Assembly: GCA_039811225.1 (NCBI GenBank)
Contig: JBDHYG010000007.1
Location: 51,260 to 115,259 of the forward strand
DNA from: JAFDXJ01 sp039811225
Lineage (GTDB): Bacteria > Bacteroidota > Bacteroidia > Chitinophagales > Chitinophagaceae
Length of the DNA: 64,000 nt
Direction: 5' to 3'
The notes under the pieces were generated by a model. It worked only from the letters and a program-made list of their open reading frames with translations, searched no databases and was not told where the DNA came from. A program made the position numbers and the translations under genes. This document shows, piece by piece, positions 8,905-17,238 of this stretch; the first letter of the stretch is position 1, and every line of letters begins with the position of its first letter.

Positions 8905-10197
8905 TTATAAACTCCAATATTTTCTGTTTTGAATTTTATCCTTATACAAACCTTTCAAATCAGCAATGAGCGCATGTGCTTTTGTGATTTGCTCAAAATA
9001 ACTACTGTCCAACAATTGATATGCCTGATGTGCCACCGCAATGATCACGGCATCGTAATCCCCATCAAGTTCAGTAGTCAGTGTAAAACCGTATTCCTTT
9101 TGTAAGGCCGTTGCATCGGCCTGGGGATCGGTAACATGCACCTGCAAATAATAATTCTTTAAGCCTAATACGATATCCGCGACTTTAGAGTTGCGTATGT
9201 CGGTAACATTTTCTTTAAAGGTCGCGCCCATGACCAACACTTTTGCCGCTTTTACATCACTGGTATGCCGGATGAGGTGCTGCACAATTTTTCCCGCAAC
9301 ATAATTTCCCATAGAATCATTTACCTGCCGGCCTGCCAATATCACTTTTGCTTTGTATCCCAACTGTGCCGCTTTATAGGTCAGGTAGTAAGGATCAACA
9401 CCAATACAATGGCCTCCCACCAAACCGGGATTAAATTTTAAAAAATTCCATTTGGTTCCCGCTGCAGCCAATACGTCATAGGTATTAATATCCATTTTAC
9501 TAAAGATCAATGACAGCTCATTCATCAGCGCAATATTCAGGTCACGTTGTACATTCTCGATCACTTTTGCGGCCTCTGCTGTTTTTATGGAGGGTGCATT
9601 ATGAATACCAGCTTCTATAATACAACCATAAACGGCAGCAATATTCTCCAGCGCTTCTTCATCACAACCGGAAACCACTTTTACCACCTGGGTCAGTTCA
9701 TGATGCTTGTCGCCAGGATTGATCCGTTCCGGAGAATAACCGGCTTTGAAGTCACTGCACATGTGCAAGCCGCTACCGGCTTCGATTAGCGGGATACAAT
9801 CTTCTTCAGTGCAACCGGGATAAACAGTTGATTCAAACACAACATAATCTCCCCGCTTTATCACGGCACCTACAATAGCACAGGCTTTTTTCAACAAGGA
9901 TAAATCAGGGACATGGTATTCATCTACCGGAGTGGGAACTGCCAGGATATAAAAAGTTGCTTTCTTTAAATCATCCTGGTTATGGGTAAATTGGATAGAA
10001 CAGTTATCAAATGCCGTTGCATCCATTTCATGATTAGGGTCGATTTGTTGCGTCAACATAGCAATGCGTTCTGCATTAATATCAAAACCGATCACATTCA
10101 TTTTTTTGGCAAAAGCAAGTGCCACCGGTAAGCCCACATAACCTAGTCCGATAACCGCCAGTGTAGCTTCTTTCTTTTTTAACCGTTCTGCAATCAT
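8905..10197 (-). CDS. UDP-sugar 6-dehydrogenase, TviB/WbpA/WecC group
   Basis: NAD-dependent oxidation of the C6 hydroxyl of a UDP-sugar to a uronate for surface polysaccharide. Seen: Rossmann motif AVIGLGYVGLPVA (residues ~14-26), the central helix with KTAEAAKVIENVQRD, catalytic Cys264 in GGHCIGVDPYYLT, and the C-terminal NAD(P)-like domain with GATFKENVTDIRNS. The sequence looks most like the UDP-N-acetylhexosamine dehydrogenases of the TviB type rather than UDP-glucose dehydrogenase. Neighbours (DegT aminotransferase 5 bases upstream, rfbD downstream) fit exopolysaccharide or O-antigen precursor synthesis. Exact substrate is inferred, not shown. Confidence 0.88.
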   Translation of the reverse strand: MIAERLKKKEATLAVIGLGYVGLPVALAFAKKMNVIGFDINAERIAMLTQQIDPNHEMDATAFDNCSIQFTHNQDDLKKATFYILAVPTPVDEYHVPDLSLLKKACAIVGAVIKRGDYVVFESTVYPGCTEEDCIPLIEAGSGLHMCSDFKAGYSPERINPGDKHHELTQVVKVVSGCDEEALENIAAVYGCIIEAGIHNAPSIKTAEAAKVIENVQRDLNIALMNELSLIFSKMDINTYDVLAAAGTKWNFLKFNPGLVGGHCIGVDPYYLTYKAAQLGYKAKVILAGRQVNDSMGNYVAGKIVQHLIRHTSDVKAAKVLVMGATFKENVTDIRNSKVADIVLGLKNYYLQVHVTDPQADATALQKEYGFTLTTELDGDYDAVIIAVAHQAYQLLDSSYFEQITKAHALIADLKGLYKDKIQNRKYWSL

Positions 10198-10202
10198 GTC
10201 CT

Positions 10203-11336
10203 TTAATTACGATTGATATATTCCCGAACAGATTGCGTTATATAGGCCAGTTGTTCCGGCTCCATTTCCGTATGTACCGGCAGGGAAATAACACGTTCTG
10301 TGAGCCAGTCGGTAACCGGCAATTCAGTTTTCGCCAGGTTAAATGCATCAAACATTTTTTGCCGATGGCCGGGTACCGGGTAATAAATCATGGAAGGAAT
10401 CTTTTTTTCTGCAAGGAAAGCATGCAACCCATCCCGGTCCACATCCTGTAATTGCAAGGTATATTGATGAAACACATGCTTGCCATAAAGTGCCCGCCAG
10501 GGGACGGTTATATTTTCAATATCGGCAAATGCCTGGTCGTAATAATCCGCAACGGCACGTCGCGCGTTTATATACGCATCCAAATGTGCCAGTTTTATCT
10601 TGAGAATAGCGGCCTGCACGGTATCCAGCCTGCTATTGCATCCTACCATATCATGGTAATATCTTTTTTGCTGGCCATGATTGGCAATCATACGTAATTT
10701 TTCCGCAAGCTGATCATCATCTGTAAAGATAGCGCCACCATCTCCATAAGCACCCAGGTTTTTCGATGGGAAAAAAGAAGTGGTACCGATTTGCCCAATG
10801 GTTCCTGTCTTTTTTACGGTACCATTTGAAAAAGTGTAATCCGCGCCGATCGCCTGTGCATTATCTTCAATAATGTATAAGCCATGTTTCTCCGCAATTT
10901 TCATAATCTCTTCCATGGGTGCCGGTTGTCCATACAGATGTACAGGAACAATGGCTTTGGTTCGGGGGGTTATGGCTTTTTCCAACGCAACCGGATCCAT
11001 GCAAAAACTTTTCTTATCTACTTCCACAAATACCGGCACCAGGCGCAATAAAGCAACTACCTCAGTGGTGGCGATATAAGTAAATGAAGGAGTGATCACT
11101 TCATCTCCCGGTTGGAGGCCAAGTGCCATCATGGATATCTGCAATGCATCTGTACCATTCGCACAAGGGATGACATGTTTCACACCCAGGTATTGTGACA
11201 GGCTTTCAGCAAATTGCTGCACAGGTAAGCCATTTATAAAAGCACTACTTTCCAGGACATCCATGACAGCCTTATTTACTTCATCCCGGATAGCCTGGTA
11301 TTGCGTTTTTAAATCAACCATCTGGATTGGACGCAT
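10203..11336 (-). CDS. DegT/DnrJ/EryC1/StrS family sugar aminotransferase
   Basis: PLP enzyme that transfers an amino group to a keto-sugar nucleotide. Seen: MVDLKTQYQAIRDE start typical of the family, the cofactor loop CANGTDALQ, EDNAQAIGA, and Lys192 in SFFPSKNLGAYGDGG as the PLP lysine. At 377 residues it is full length. It is the first gene of the minus-strand sugar operon, 5 bases before the dehydrogenase, and is divergent from waaA. With the dehydrogenase it could make a di-amino or amino-uronic sugar of the WbpE kind, but the exact product cannot be told. Confidence 0.88.
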   Translation of the reverse strand: MRPIQMVDLKTQYQAIRDEVNKAVMDVLESSAFINGLPVQQFAESLSQYLGVKHVIPCANGTDALQISMMALGLQPGDEVITPSFTYIATTEVVALLRLVPVFVEVDKKSFCMDPVALEKAITPRTKAIVPVHLYGQPAPMEEIMKIAEKHGLYIIEDNAQAIGADYTFSNGTVKKTGTIGQIGTTSFFPSKNLGAYGDGGAIFTDDDQLAEKLRMIANHGQQKRYYHDMVGCNSRLDTVQAAILKIKLAHLDAYINARRAVADYYDQAFADIENITVPWRALYGKHVFHQYTLQLQDVDRDGLHAFLAEKKIPSMIYYPVPGHRQKMFDAFNLAKTELPVTDWLTERVISLPVHTEMEPEQLAYITQSVREYINRN

Positions 11337-11355
11337 AACAAATATTTTGAGGCGA

Positions 11356-11363
11356 CAAAACTA
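11356..11363 (-). promoter_or_regulatory. Possible -7 box for the sugar operon
   Basis: TAGTTTTG on the minus strand matches TAnnTTTG and lies 19 bases before the aminotransferase ATG. No TTG was found at the expected spacing, so this is a partial match. Confidence 0.4.
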
Positions 11364-11441
11364 CATAAAAAATCAGGTGAAATTTAAACCGATGCATGGC
11401 ATTTACAAATGAAATCAGTTTCTTTACACATCCGGCTTGAT

Positions 11442-12698
11442 ATGGGCAAGATTTTTTATTTATTATTTCTGCAGTTATATCCATTGGTGGCGCGCCTCCT
11501 GGCGCCATTTAACCCAAAAGCCAAAAAATGGGTGCAGGGCCGAAACGATCTACTGACACATATTGCAGCCTCACTCCAACATGATACTTCTCCTAAAATA
11601 TGGATGCATTGTTCTTCCCTGGGGGAATTTGAACAAGGCCGCCCCCTCCTCGAAGATTTTCGCAAGAACTATGCACACTACAAAATCGTGTTGAGTTTTT
11701 TTTCGCCATCCGGCTATGAAGTACGCAAAGATTATGAAGGCGCGGATTATATTTTTTACCTACCCTTTGATTCGAAAAAAAATGCAGCTACCTGGTTTGA
11801 CCTTATCCGGCCGGCCTGTATTTTTTTTATCAAGTATGAATTCTGGCATTTTTATTTACAGGAAGCTAAAAACAGGCAGGTACCCTTATTTTTAGTATCG
11901 GGTATCTTCCGGAAAAGCCAGCCGTTTTTTTCCTGGTATGGCAAATTCTACCGGAATATGTTGTCTTGTTTCAGCCATTTATTTCTCCAGGATGCCGCGT
12001 CTGCAAAATTGCTGGAAAGCATCGGTATCAGGCAATTTAGTATTTGTGGCGATACCCGTTTTGACCGCGTTATTCAACTATTCGAAAACCATCGTACCAT
12101 TACCGGCATTAATTCTTTTTGTGCAGATAAAACAACGGTTGTCTGCGGCAGTACCTGGCTGGAAGATGATGAAATGCTGAATCATTTTGTCAACAAAAAC
12201 CCGGAAATGCGATTTATTATTGCGCCACATGACGTAGGCAATGAACGCATCAAAACATGTATGACCCTTTATAAAAATGCATTTTTATACTCCGAATTTT
12301 CCACCAATTATTTTATCCCGGATGGCATGAATGCACTCATCATTGATAATATCGGGATATTGAAAAATTTATACGCCTATGCTACCATTTCATTTGTTGG
12401 CGGTGGTTTTGGGGGAGATGGAGTACACAATGTATTAGAGCCGGCGGTATATGGAAAGCCGGTGATTTTCGGGCCGGTGTATGAAAAATTTATGGAAGCA
12501 AAAGGCCTCCTCGAAGCCGGGGGTGCTTTTTCCATAACCGATACTGTTGAGCTGGAAGATGTTTTCAGGGAATTACTGGAGAATAAAGAAATCTATGACG
12601 ATGTATGCCAGAAAGCAGCCAATTATGTTCGATCGAATGCTGGTGCCACGCAACAGATCCTGCATTACATCCGTGAAAACCGCCTTCTTACCAACTGA
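11442..12698 (+). CDS. waaA: 3-deoxy-D-manno-octulosonic acid transferase
   Basis: Kdo transferase that adds Kdo from CMP-Kdo to lipid IVA in lipopolysaccharide assembly. Seen: a membrane-anchoring N-terminus (IFYLLFLQLYPLVARLLAP) followed by NPKAKKWVQGR, the IWMHCSSLGEFEQG block with the family's conserved Glu, and the C-terminal GT-B donor site (FVGGGFGGDGVHNVLEPA, GKPVIFGP). I chose the ATG at 11442 because the family starts with this hydrophobic anchor; an in-frame ATG at 11409 would add 11 residues. Its last 34 bases overlap the convergent gene at 12665. Confidence 0.92.
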   Translation: MGKIFYLLFLQLYPLVARLLAPFNPKAKKWVQGRNDLLTHIAASLQHDTSPKIWMHCSSLGEFEQGRPLLEDFRKNYAHYKIVLSFFSPSGYEVRKDYEGADYIFYLPFDSKKNAATWFDLIRPACIFFIKYEFWHFYLQEAKNRQVPLFLVSGIFRKSQPFFSWYGKFYRNMLSCFSHLFLQDAASAKLLESIGIRQFSICGDTRFDRVIQLFENHRTITGINSFCADKTTVVCGSTWLEDDEMLNHFVNKNPEMRFIIAPHDVGNERIKTCMTLYKNAFLYSEFSTNYFIPDGMNALIIDNIGILKNLYAYATISFVGGGFGGDGVHNVLEPAVYGKPVIFGPVYEKFMEAKGLLEAGGAFSITDTVELEDVFRELLENKEIYDDVCQKAANYVRSNAGATQQILHYIRENRLLTN

Positions 12699-13333
12699 TC
12701 AAAAAGGTGTACGGTGGCATTATTTTCCGGCCAGCCGATTTTGACTTTCAGTTCCCGTTGAATCCAGTATTCCGCTTCCGGAAGAGTGTGAAAAGCATTA
12801 ATCGTTTTGATACTTCGTTCATACATATTTTCATCGCCCCGGAAAAGATCATTAATAAAAAGAAAGCGGTCATTGACCCCGATAGCTTTTTTCAAATCCT
12901 TGATGGGTGTATCTTTCAGGGTATTGCCCAATTCATCGTGCCCGGGATTCAGCCTTTCGTTCAGGCTAAAATCACTGGTCTTCATTTTTTCATTTAATTC
13001 AAAAAGTTCTTTTTCCTGGTGAGCAAACGTGGGGATTTCATTCACCGAGTGGATTCCCCAGGTAACCGCAATATCGGTAGGGCGTTCTTCTTCTTTCCCT
13101 CCTTGTAGCATTGCATTTAATTCCTGTTCCGGGACTATGGTAGTGGGTGTATGTGTGGCATGCATATTTGAAGGCAATTTCACCGCTACTTTTTTTTGCA
13201 TGTCCACAGGTGGTGTTGGTTCCTGCTGTAATTCAGCCAGCAGCATTTGCGCCGTCACGAGTAAGGTCTCGCGGCTTGCTCCTTTTTGATACTGTTCCTG
13301 CAAAAGTTGAATGATTGCACCCTTTTTTTCCAT
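12665..13333 (-). CDS. Conserved hypothetical protein of Bacteroidota
   Basis: A 222-residue soluble protein of unknown function. The first ~35 residues look helical (IIQLLQEQYQKGASRETLL, then MLLAELQQE), the middle is polar and low in structure, and the last ~70 residues hold a strongly patterned block, KKAIGVNDRFLFINDLFRG followed by YERSIKTINAF and EAEYWIQRELKVKIGW, which I recognise as a recurrent hypothetical family in this phylum. I chose the ATG at 13333; an upstream in-frame non-ATG start would add 15 residues. It is convergent with and overlaps waaA by 34 bases. No signal peptide or membrane segment is seen. No function is proposed. Confidence 0.75.
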   Translation of the reverse strand: MEKKGAIIQLLQEQYQKGASRETLLVTAQMLLAELQQEPTPPVDMQKKVAVKLPSNMHATHTPTTIVPEQELNAMLQGGKEEERPTDIAVTWGIHSVNEIPTFAHQEKELFELNEKMKTSDFSLNERLNPGHDELGNTLKDTPIKDLKKAIGVNDRFLFINDLFRGDENMYERSIKTINAFHTLPEAEYWIQRELKVKIGWPENNATVHLFDQLVRRRFSRM

Positions 13334-13463
13334 GAGATCAATTACATTTGGCCAACAAAGTTTAAAAATACAAATCATTTAATCTTTATTTTCAAATTTT
13401 ATGTGAATGTTTTTTATCCGATGCTTTTAAAATTTCCCCCTATCAATCAGTTGCGTAAACACC

Positions 13464-14126
13464 ATGGCTTCCTCTTTTAAAAATATTACTACCCTTTTAA
13501 AGAAAGATATCCTGCTGGAATGGCGGCAACAGTACACTTTATACGGTATCCTGTTGTATGTAGCATCCACAATTTTTATTGTGTATTTATCCATGGGACA
13601 GCCGGAAGCCACAGTTTGGAATGGGTTGTTTTGGGTGGTGCAATTATTTGTTTGTGTCAATGCCATGGCTAAAAGTTTTTTGCAGGAGAGCCGGGGCCGT
13701 ATGTTGTATTATTACACTGTTTCCGGGGCGACGGATTATATTATTTCAAAATTGTTGTTCAATGCGTTGTTAATGGCCGTGATGACCCTGGTGAGCATTT
13801 TGATCTTCCTGTTATTATTAGGGAACCCGGTTTATTATTTTGGGCAATTTATTTTGATCAGCATTTTAGGTGGCGTGGGCCTGAGCCTGGTATTCACTTT
13901 CCTGGCGGCCATTGCTGCCAAAGCCCAACAGCAGGCCGCTTTAATGGCTATTATGGGATTCCCGTTGATCATCCCGCAATTATTGTTATTGGGTAAAATT
14001 GCCCGCCAGGTTTTTGAACCGATCGTGCAGGCAGGTTTCTGGCAAATGATCCTGCTGCTGATCCTGCTGGATTGCATGATCATTGTATTGGCCATTATAC
14101 TTTTTCCTTTCTTATGGAAAGATTAA
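13464..14126 (+). CDS. ccmB: Heme exporter protein CcmB
   Basis: Membrane subunit of the CcmAB ABC complex used in system I cytochrome c maturation. The 220-residue protein has the N-terminal KKDILLEWRQQYTLYG motif of CcmB, LFWVVQLFVCVNAMAKSF, and about six hydrophobic segments. It heads a ccmB-ccmC-ccmD run on the plus strand. The ATPase partner CcmA is not adjacent. Confidence 0.88.
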   Translation: MASSFKNITTLLKKDILLEWRQQYTLYGILLYVASTIFIVYLSMGQPEATVWNGLFWVVQLFVCVNAMAKSFLQESRGRMLYYYTVSGATDYIISKLLFNALLMAVMTLVSILIFLLLLGNPVYYFGQFILISILGGVGLSLVFTFLAAIAAKAQQQAALMAIMGFPLIIPQLLLLGKIARQVFEPIVQAGFWQMILLLILLDCMIIVLAIILFPFLWKD

Positions 14127-14153
14127 ACATTTTTATTTTCTATTGTCATGTAT

Positions 14154-14161
14154 TAATTTTG
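14154..14161 (+). promoter_or_regulatory. Possible -7 box upstream of ccmC
   Basis: TAATTTTG matches TAnnTTTG and lies 43 bases upstream of the ccmC ATG. No TTG at the right spacing was seen, so it may be chance. Confidence 0.35.
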
Positions 14162-14204
14162 CCTCTTTCTGGTGTAAACCATCCATTGCGTAAATACAGC
14201 AAAC

Positions 14205-14882
14205 ATGCGTAAATCCTGGTGGAAAGTATTGTGCCTGCTCCTTTTGTTCTACACTTGCATCATGGGGTTCCTGGTAAAAATCCCTGTCCTGGATGGGCGA
14301 CTTCAACAATCTATACGAAATCTTTATTTCCATGTACCCATGTGGTTTTGCATGCAAATACTTTTTTCCATTTCCGTGGTTTATTCCATTCTGCGACTAC
14401 GCAGCCAGAAACAGATGCATGATATTTATGCGGTGGAATTTGCGCGTACCGGTTTGATTTTTGGTTTTCTCGGAATTACCACCGGCGCTATCTGGGCCAA
14501 TTATCAATGGGGTGAACCCTGGTCAGGGGATGCCAAGCAAAATGGCGCTGCGATTGCCTTACTAATTTATTGTGCTTATTTTATTTTACGGGGTTCCTTC
14601 CAGGATACTGAGAAAAGAAGTACCATCAGTGCAGTGTATAATATTTTCGCTTTTGCCATGTTGTTCCCTACGTTGTGGATCCTACCCCGGATGACAGAGT
14701 CCCTGCACCCGGGCGGTCAAGGCAGCGAAGGCAACCCGGCATTAAATGGTAAAGACCTCGCACCCGCTATGCGCGCGGTATTTTGGCCCGCCGTTTTTGG
14801 CTGGATGCTCCTCGGATTATGGATCGCTACCTTGCGAATCCGCCTTCAAACTTTAAAAGAAAAATATGCCGTATTTCAATAA
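14205..14882 (+). CDS. ccmC: Cytochrome c biogenesis protein CcmC/CcsA family
   Basis: Heme-handling membrane protein of cytochrome c maturation. The 225-residue protein has about six transmembrane segments, conserved histidine in FHVPMW, and the tryptophan-rich heme-binding motif in the form WGEPWSGDAKQNG. Enterobacterial CcmC has WGxWWxWD at this place, so the variant differs in its last half; it is reported here as seen. It follows ccmB by 78 bases and overlaps the CcmD-like gene by 17 bases. Confidence 0.87.
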   Translation: MRKSWWKVLCLLLLFYTCIMGFLVKIPVLDGRLQQSIRNLYFHVPMWFCMQILFSISVVYSILRLRSQKQMHDIYAVEFARTGLIFGFLGITTGAIWANYQWGEPWSGDAKQNGAAIALLIYCAYFILRGSFQDTEKRSTISAVYNIFAFAMLFPTLWILPRMTESLHPGGQGSEGNPALNGKDLAPAMRAVFWPAVFGWMLLGLWIATLRIRLQTLKEKYAVFQ

Positions 14883-15114
14883 ACTCCGCCGGTTTGTGTT
14901 AACCACCGGTATTTTCCTCTTCAGTTTTTATTTGCAAGCCCAACAAATGGACATGAAAACAGAAGAGCCCACGGATTTCATGCATAGCAATGGAAAAATA
15001 TTTGTTGTGATGGCAGTCGTGATTACCATTGTTACCGGCCTCGTGATTTACCTGATAAACCTCGACAGGAAAATCGGTAAGATGGAAAAAAAATTAGCGG
15101 AGCAGAAAAACTAA
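14866..15114 (+). CDS. ccmD: CcmD-like small membrane protein
   Basis: An 82-residue protein with an N-terminal hydrophobic signal-like stretch (residues ~8-25), a short acidic loop, and a transmembrane helix (~45-65, FVVMAVVITIVTGLVIYLI) followed by a charged tail with a possible coiled coil. Size, topology and position directly after ccmC identify it as the CcmD-like heme-chaperone partner; sequence similarity alone would be weak. Its start overlaps the end of ccmC by 17 bases, suggesting coupled translation. Confidence 0.75.
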   Translation: MPYFNKLRRFVLTTGIFLFSFYLQAQQMDMKTEEPTDFMHSNGKIFVVMAVVITIVTGLVIYLINLDRKIGKMEKKLAEQKN

Positions 15115-15187
15115 AACGATGTACCAGCCGGGAGCAATTTTTTATTATAGGCAATTAATAAATATCTTTATAAATAAAATGTAAATT

Positions 15188-16606
15188 ATGGCAGATCAAA
15201 AGTACAGCTTTTTCGAAAGCGTAACCCGCAGCTTTGATAAAGCAGCGAAATTTACCAAATGGGAGAAAGGTCTCCTGGAACAGATCAAAGCATGTAATGC
15301 AGTATATCAAATCCGTTTCCCTGTAAAGCGTGATGATGGTTCCATCGTAGTACTCGAAGCCTATCGCGTGCAGCATAGCCATCATAAAACACCCTGCAAG
15401 GGTGGTATCCGTTTCAGTGAAGCCGTGGACCAGGATGAAGTAATGGCCCTGGCTGCATTGATGACATATAAATGTGCCCTGGTGAATGTACCCTTTGGAG
15501 GCGCTAAAGGTGGTATCAAAGTAAGTCCGAGAAAATATAGTGAATTTGAATTGCAAAAGATTACCCGTCGTTATACGGCAGAGTTGATCAAGAAAAATTT
15601 TATCGGGCCGGGTACTGATGTGCCAGCCCCGGATTATGGTACCGGCGAACGGGAAATGGCCTGGATCTTAGATACTTATTCTTCCATGCGGCCCGGTGAA
15701 ATTGATGCGATGGGATGTGTTACCGGAAAACCGGTTACACAAGGCGGTGTTCGCGGCAGAAAAGAAGCAACCGGCCTGGGGGTATTCTATGGTGTTCGCG
15801 AGGTATGTAATATGCCGGATATCATGGAGAAAGTAGGACTCACTACTGGTATCAAAGGAAAAAGAGTCGTAGTGCAGGGTTTGGGAAATGTGGGTTACCA
15901 TTCCGCAAAATTCTTCCGTGAAGGGGGCGCTAAAGTAATTGCCATTGCAGAATATGAAGGTGCTATCTACTGTGAAGATGGCCTGAATGAAGAGGAATTA
16001 TTTGCACATCGCAAAAAAACAGGTTCCATATTAAATTTCCCCGGGGCTACAAACCTGGAGAAAAACAGTGATGCCCTGGAAATGGAATGCGATATTCTGA
16101 TCCCGGCTGCCCTGGAAAATGTGATCAATAAAAGCAATGCCGATAAAGTAAAAGCAAAAATTATCGGGGAAGCTGCCAATGGTCCATTGACACCTGATGC
16201 CGATGATATCCTGGATAAAAAAGGCATACTCGTAATTCCCGATATGTACCTGAATGCCGGTGGTGTTACCGTTTCCTATTTTGAATGGCTGAAAAACCTG
16301 AGCCATGTCCGCTATGGCCGTATGGAAAAGCGTTTTACAGAAAATATGAACAAACATATTATCAGCCAGATAGAAGAACTGACCGGCAAATCCGTGAATA
16401 GTATAGAAAAAACATTTATTGAACATGGTCCCAGTGAAGTGGACCTGGTTTATAGTGGCCTGGAAGAAACCATGATCGAAGCCACACATGAAATCATGAA
16501 TTGCTGGAAGAGCAACCCCGACATCCCCAATATGCGGACAGCCGCTTACGTAGTTGCTATTGATAAAGTGGGTACTTCTTATGCCGAGCTGGGTATCTTC
16601 CCATAA
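15188..16606 (+). CDS. gdhA: Glutamate dehydrogenase (Glu/Leu/Phe/Val family)
   Basis: Interconverts glutamate and 2-oxoglutarate plus ammonia. The 472-residue protein has the substrate domain with HHKTPCKGGIRFSE, the catalytic lysine region NVPFGGAKGGIKV, GPGTDVPAPDYGT with the catalytic Asp, and a C-terminal Rossmann domain with VVQGLGNVGYHSA. Coenzyme choice cannot be read with confidence. It is single, with a TATCTTTA sequence at 15163-15170 that resembles a -7 box but lacks the final G, and a strong terminator behind it. Confidence 0.92.
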   Translation: MADQKYSFFESVTRSFDKAAKFTKWEKGLLEQIKACNAVYQIRFPVKRDDGSIVVLEAYRVQHSHHKTPCKGGIRFSEAVDQDEVMALAALMTYKCALVNVPFGGAKGGIKVSPRKYSEFELQKITRRYTAELIKKNFIGPGTDVPAPDYGTGEREMAWILDTYSSMRPGEIDAMGCVTGKPVTQGGVRGRKEATGLGVFYGVREVCNMPDIMEKVGLTTGIKGKRVVVQGLGNVGYHSAKFFREGGAKVIAIAEYEGAIYCEDGLNEEELFAHRKKTGSILNFPGATNLEKNSDALEMECDILIPAALENVINKSNADKVKAKIIGEAANGPLTPDADDILDKKGILVIPDMYLNAGGVTVSYFEWLKNLSHVRYGRMEKRFTENMNKHIISQIEELTGKSVNSIEKTFIEHGPSEVDLVYSGLEETMIEATHEIMNCWKSNPDIPNMRTAAYVVAIDKVGTSYAELGIFP

Positions 16607-16628
16607 TAGATTTTCCTATCAAAAAATT

Positions 16629-16652
16629 AAGTCCACCATGTGGACTTTTTTT
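16629..16652 (+). terminator. Rho-independent terminator after gdhA
   Basis: AAGTCCAC at 16629-16636 pairs perfectly with GTGGACTT at 16640-16647 across a 3-base loop, followed by a T run. Confidence 0.85.
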
Positions 16653-16670
16653 ATGGCCGGGTATTAGGCA

Positions 16671-16702
16671 AAAAAAACAGGTGACAAACGCCACCTGTTT
16701 TT
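16671..16702. terminator. Terminator for the DUF3276 gene (probably bidirectional)
   Basis: AAAAACAGGTG (16673-16683) pairs with CACCTGTTTTT (16692-16702) over an 8-base loop. On the minus strand it ends in a T run, fitting the gene that ends at 16733. Confidence 0.8.
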
Positions 16703-16732
16703 CATTTATTGCAATGCATCATATTTGGATGC

Positions 16733-17167
16733 TTACCATTTATCTACTTCTTCTGTACTGCCATTGTCCTGCTCCGGTGCAACGATATGCATCGTTGGTT
16801 CCTGTACCGGCTTTGCTTCCGGTTCTGCAGCTACGGTTAAGGAAGGCCTTACCTGGTTATCATAGCCATTTTCCTGCTCATCATGATTGAAGGCATCAAA
16901 ATCAAAATCAGGCATCAACACGGTTTTCACATGATCCATAGCTTCATTCAATGCTTTGGCAAATTTGTTGAAATCTTCTTTATACAAAAAAATCTTGTGC
17001 CGGTCATAACCTTCATCATTGGGCCGTTTACGGCTTTCTGTAATGGTCAGGAAAAAATCACTGGTACGCGTTTCCCGTACATCAAAAAAATAGGTTCTTT
17101 TTTTACCGGCACGTACCCGGTTACTGTAAACACTCTCGTTTCTCTTTTCGTTGTTTTCGTAAGCCAC
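16733..17167 (-). CDS. DUF3276 (PUR-alpha-like) nucleic-acid-binding protein
   Basis: A 144-residue protein of the bacterial PUR family (DUF3276), single-domain relatives of eukaryotic Pur-alpha that bind single-stranded DNA or RNA. Seen: RTYFFDVRETRTSDFFLTITESRK followed by HKIFLYKEDFNKFAKAL, the two halves of the beta-beta-beta-beta-alpha fold (shown here only in part), then an acidic, probably disordered tail from ~residue 85. The start codon is GTG at 17167, supported by a good promoter 36 bases upstream. It is monocistronic with its own terminator. The biological role is not established. Confidence 0.82.
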   Translation of the reverse strand: MAYENNEKRNESVYSNRVRAGKKRTYFFDVRETRTSDFFLTITESRKRPNDEGYDRHKIFLYKEDFNKFAKALNEAMDHVKTVLMPDFDFDAFNHDEQENGYDNQVRPSLTVAAEPEAKPVQEPTMHIVAPEQDNGSTEEVDKW

Positions 17168-17202
17168 TTGTATTGTTTTAATTTTTTAAAATCGAATCCC
17201 CG

Positions 17203-17231
17203 CAAATATAGTATTGTTTTTAAAATACCAA
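17203..17231 (-). promoter_or_regulatory. Promoter for the DUF3276 gene
   Basis: On the minus strand, TTG (17229-17231), 18-base spacer, TATATTTG (17203-17210): both boxes match the Bacteroidota consensus. It sits in the gap just after the ABC transporter gene's stop. Confidence 0.7.
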
Positions 17232-17238
17232 GAAAGCA

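Noticed and set aside
16031..16489. 152-codon minus-strand frame
   Set aside because: Shadow of gdhA; rich in Phe, His and Ile as expected from reading a real gene backwards.
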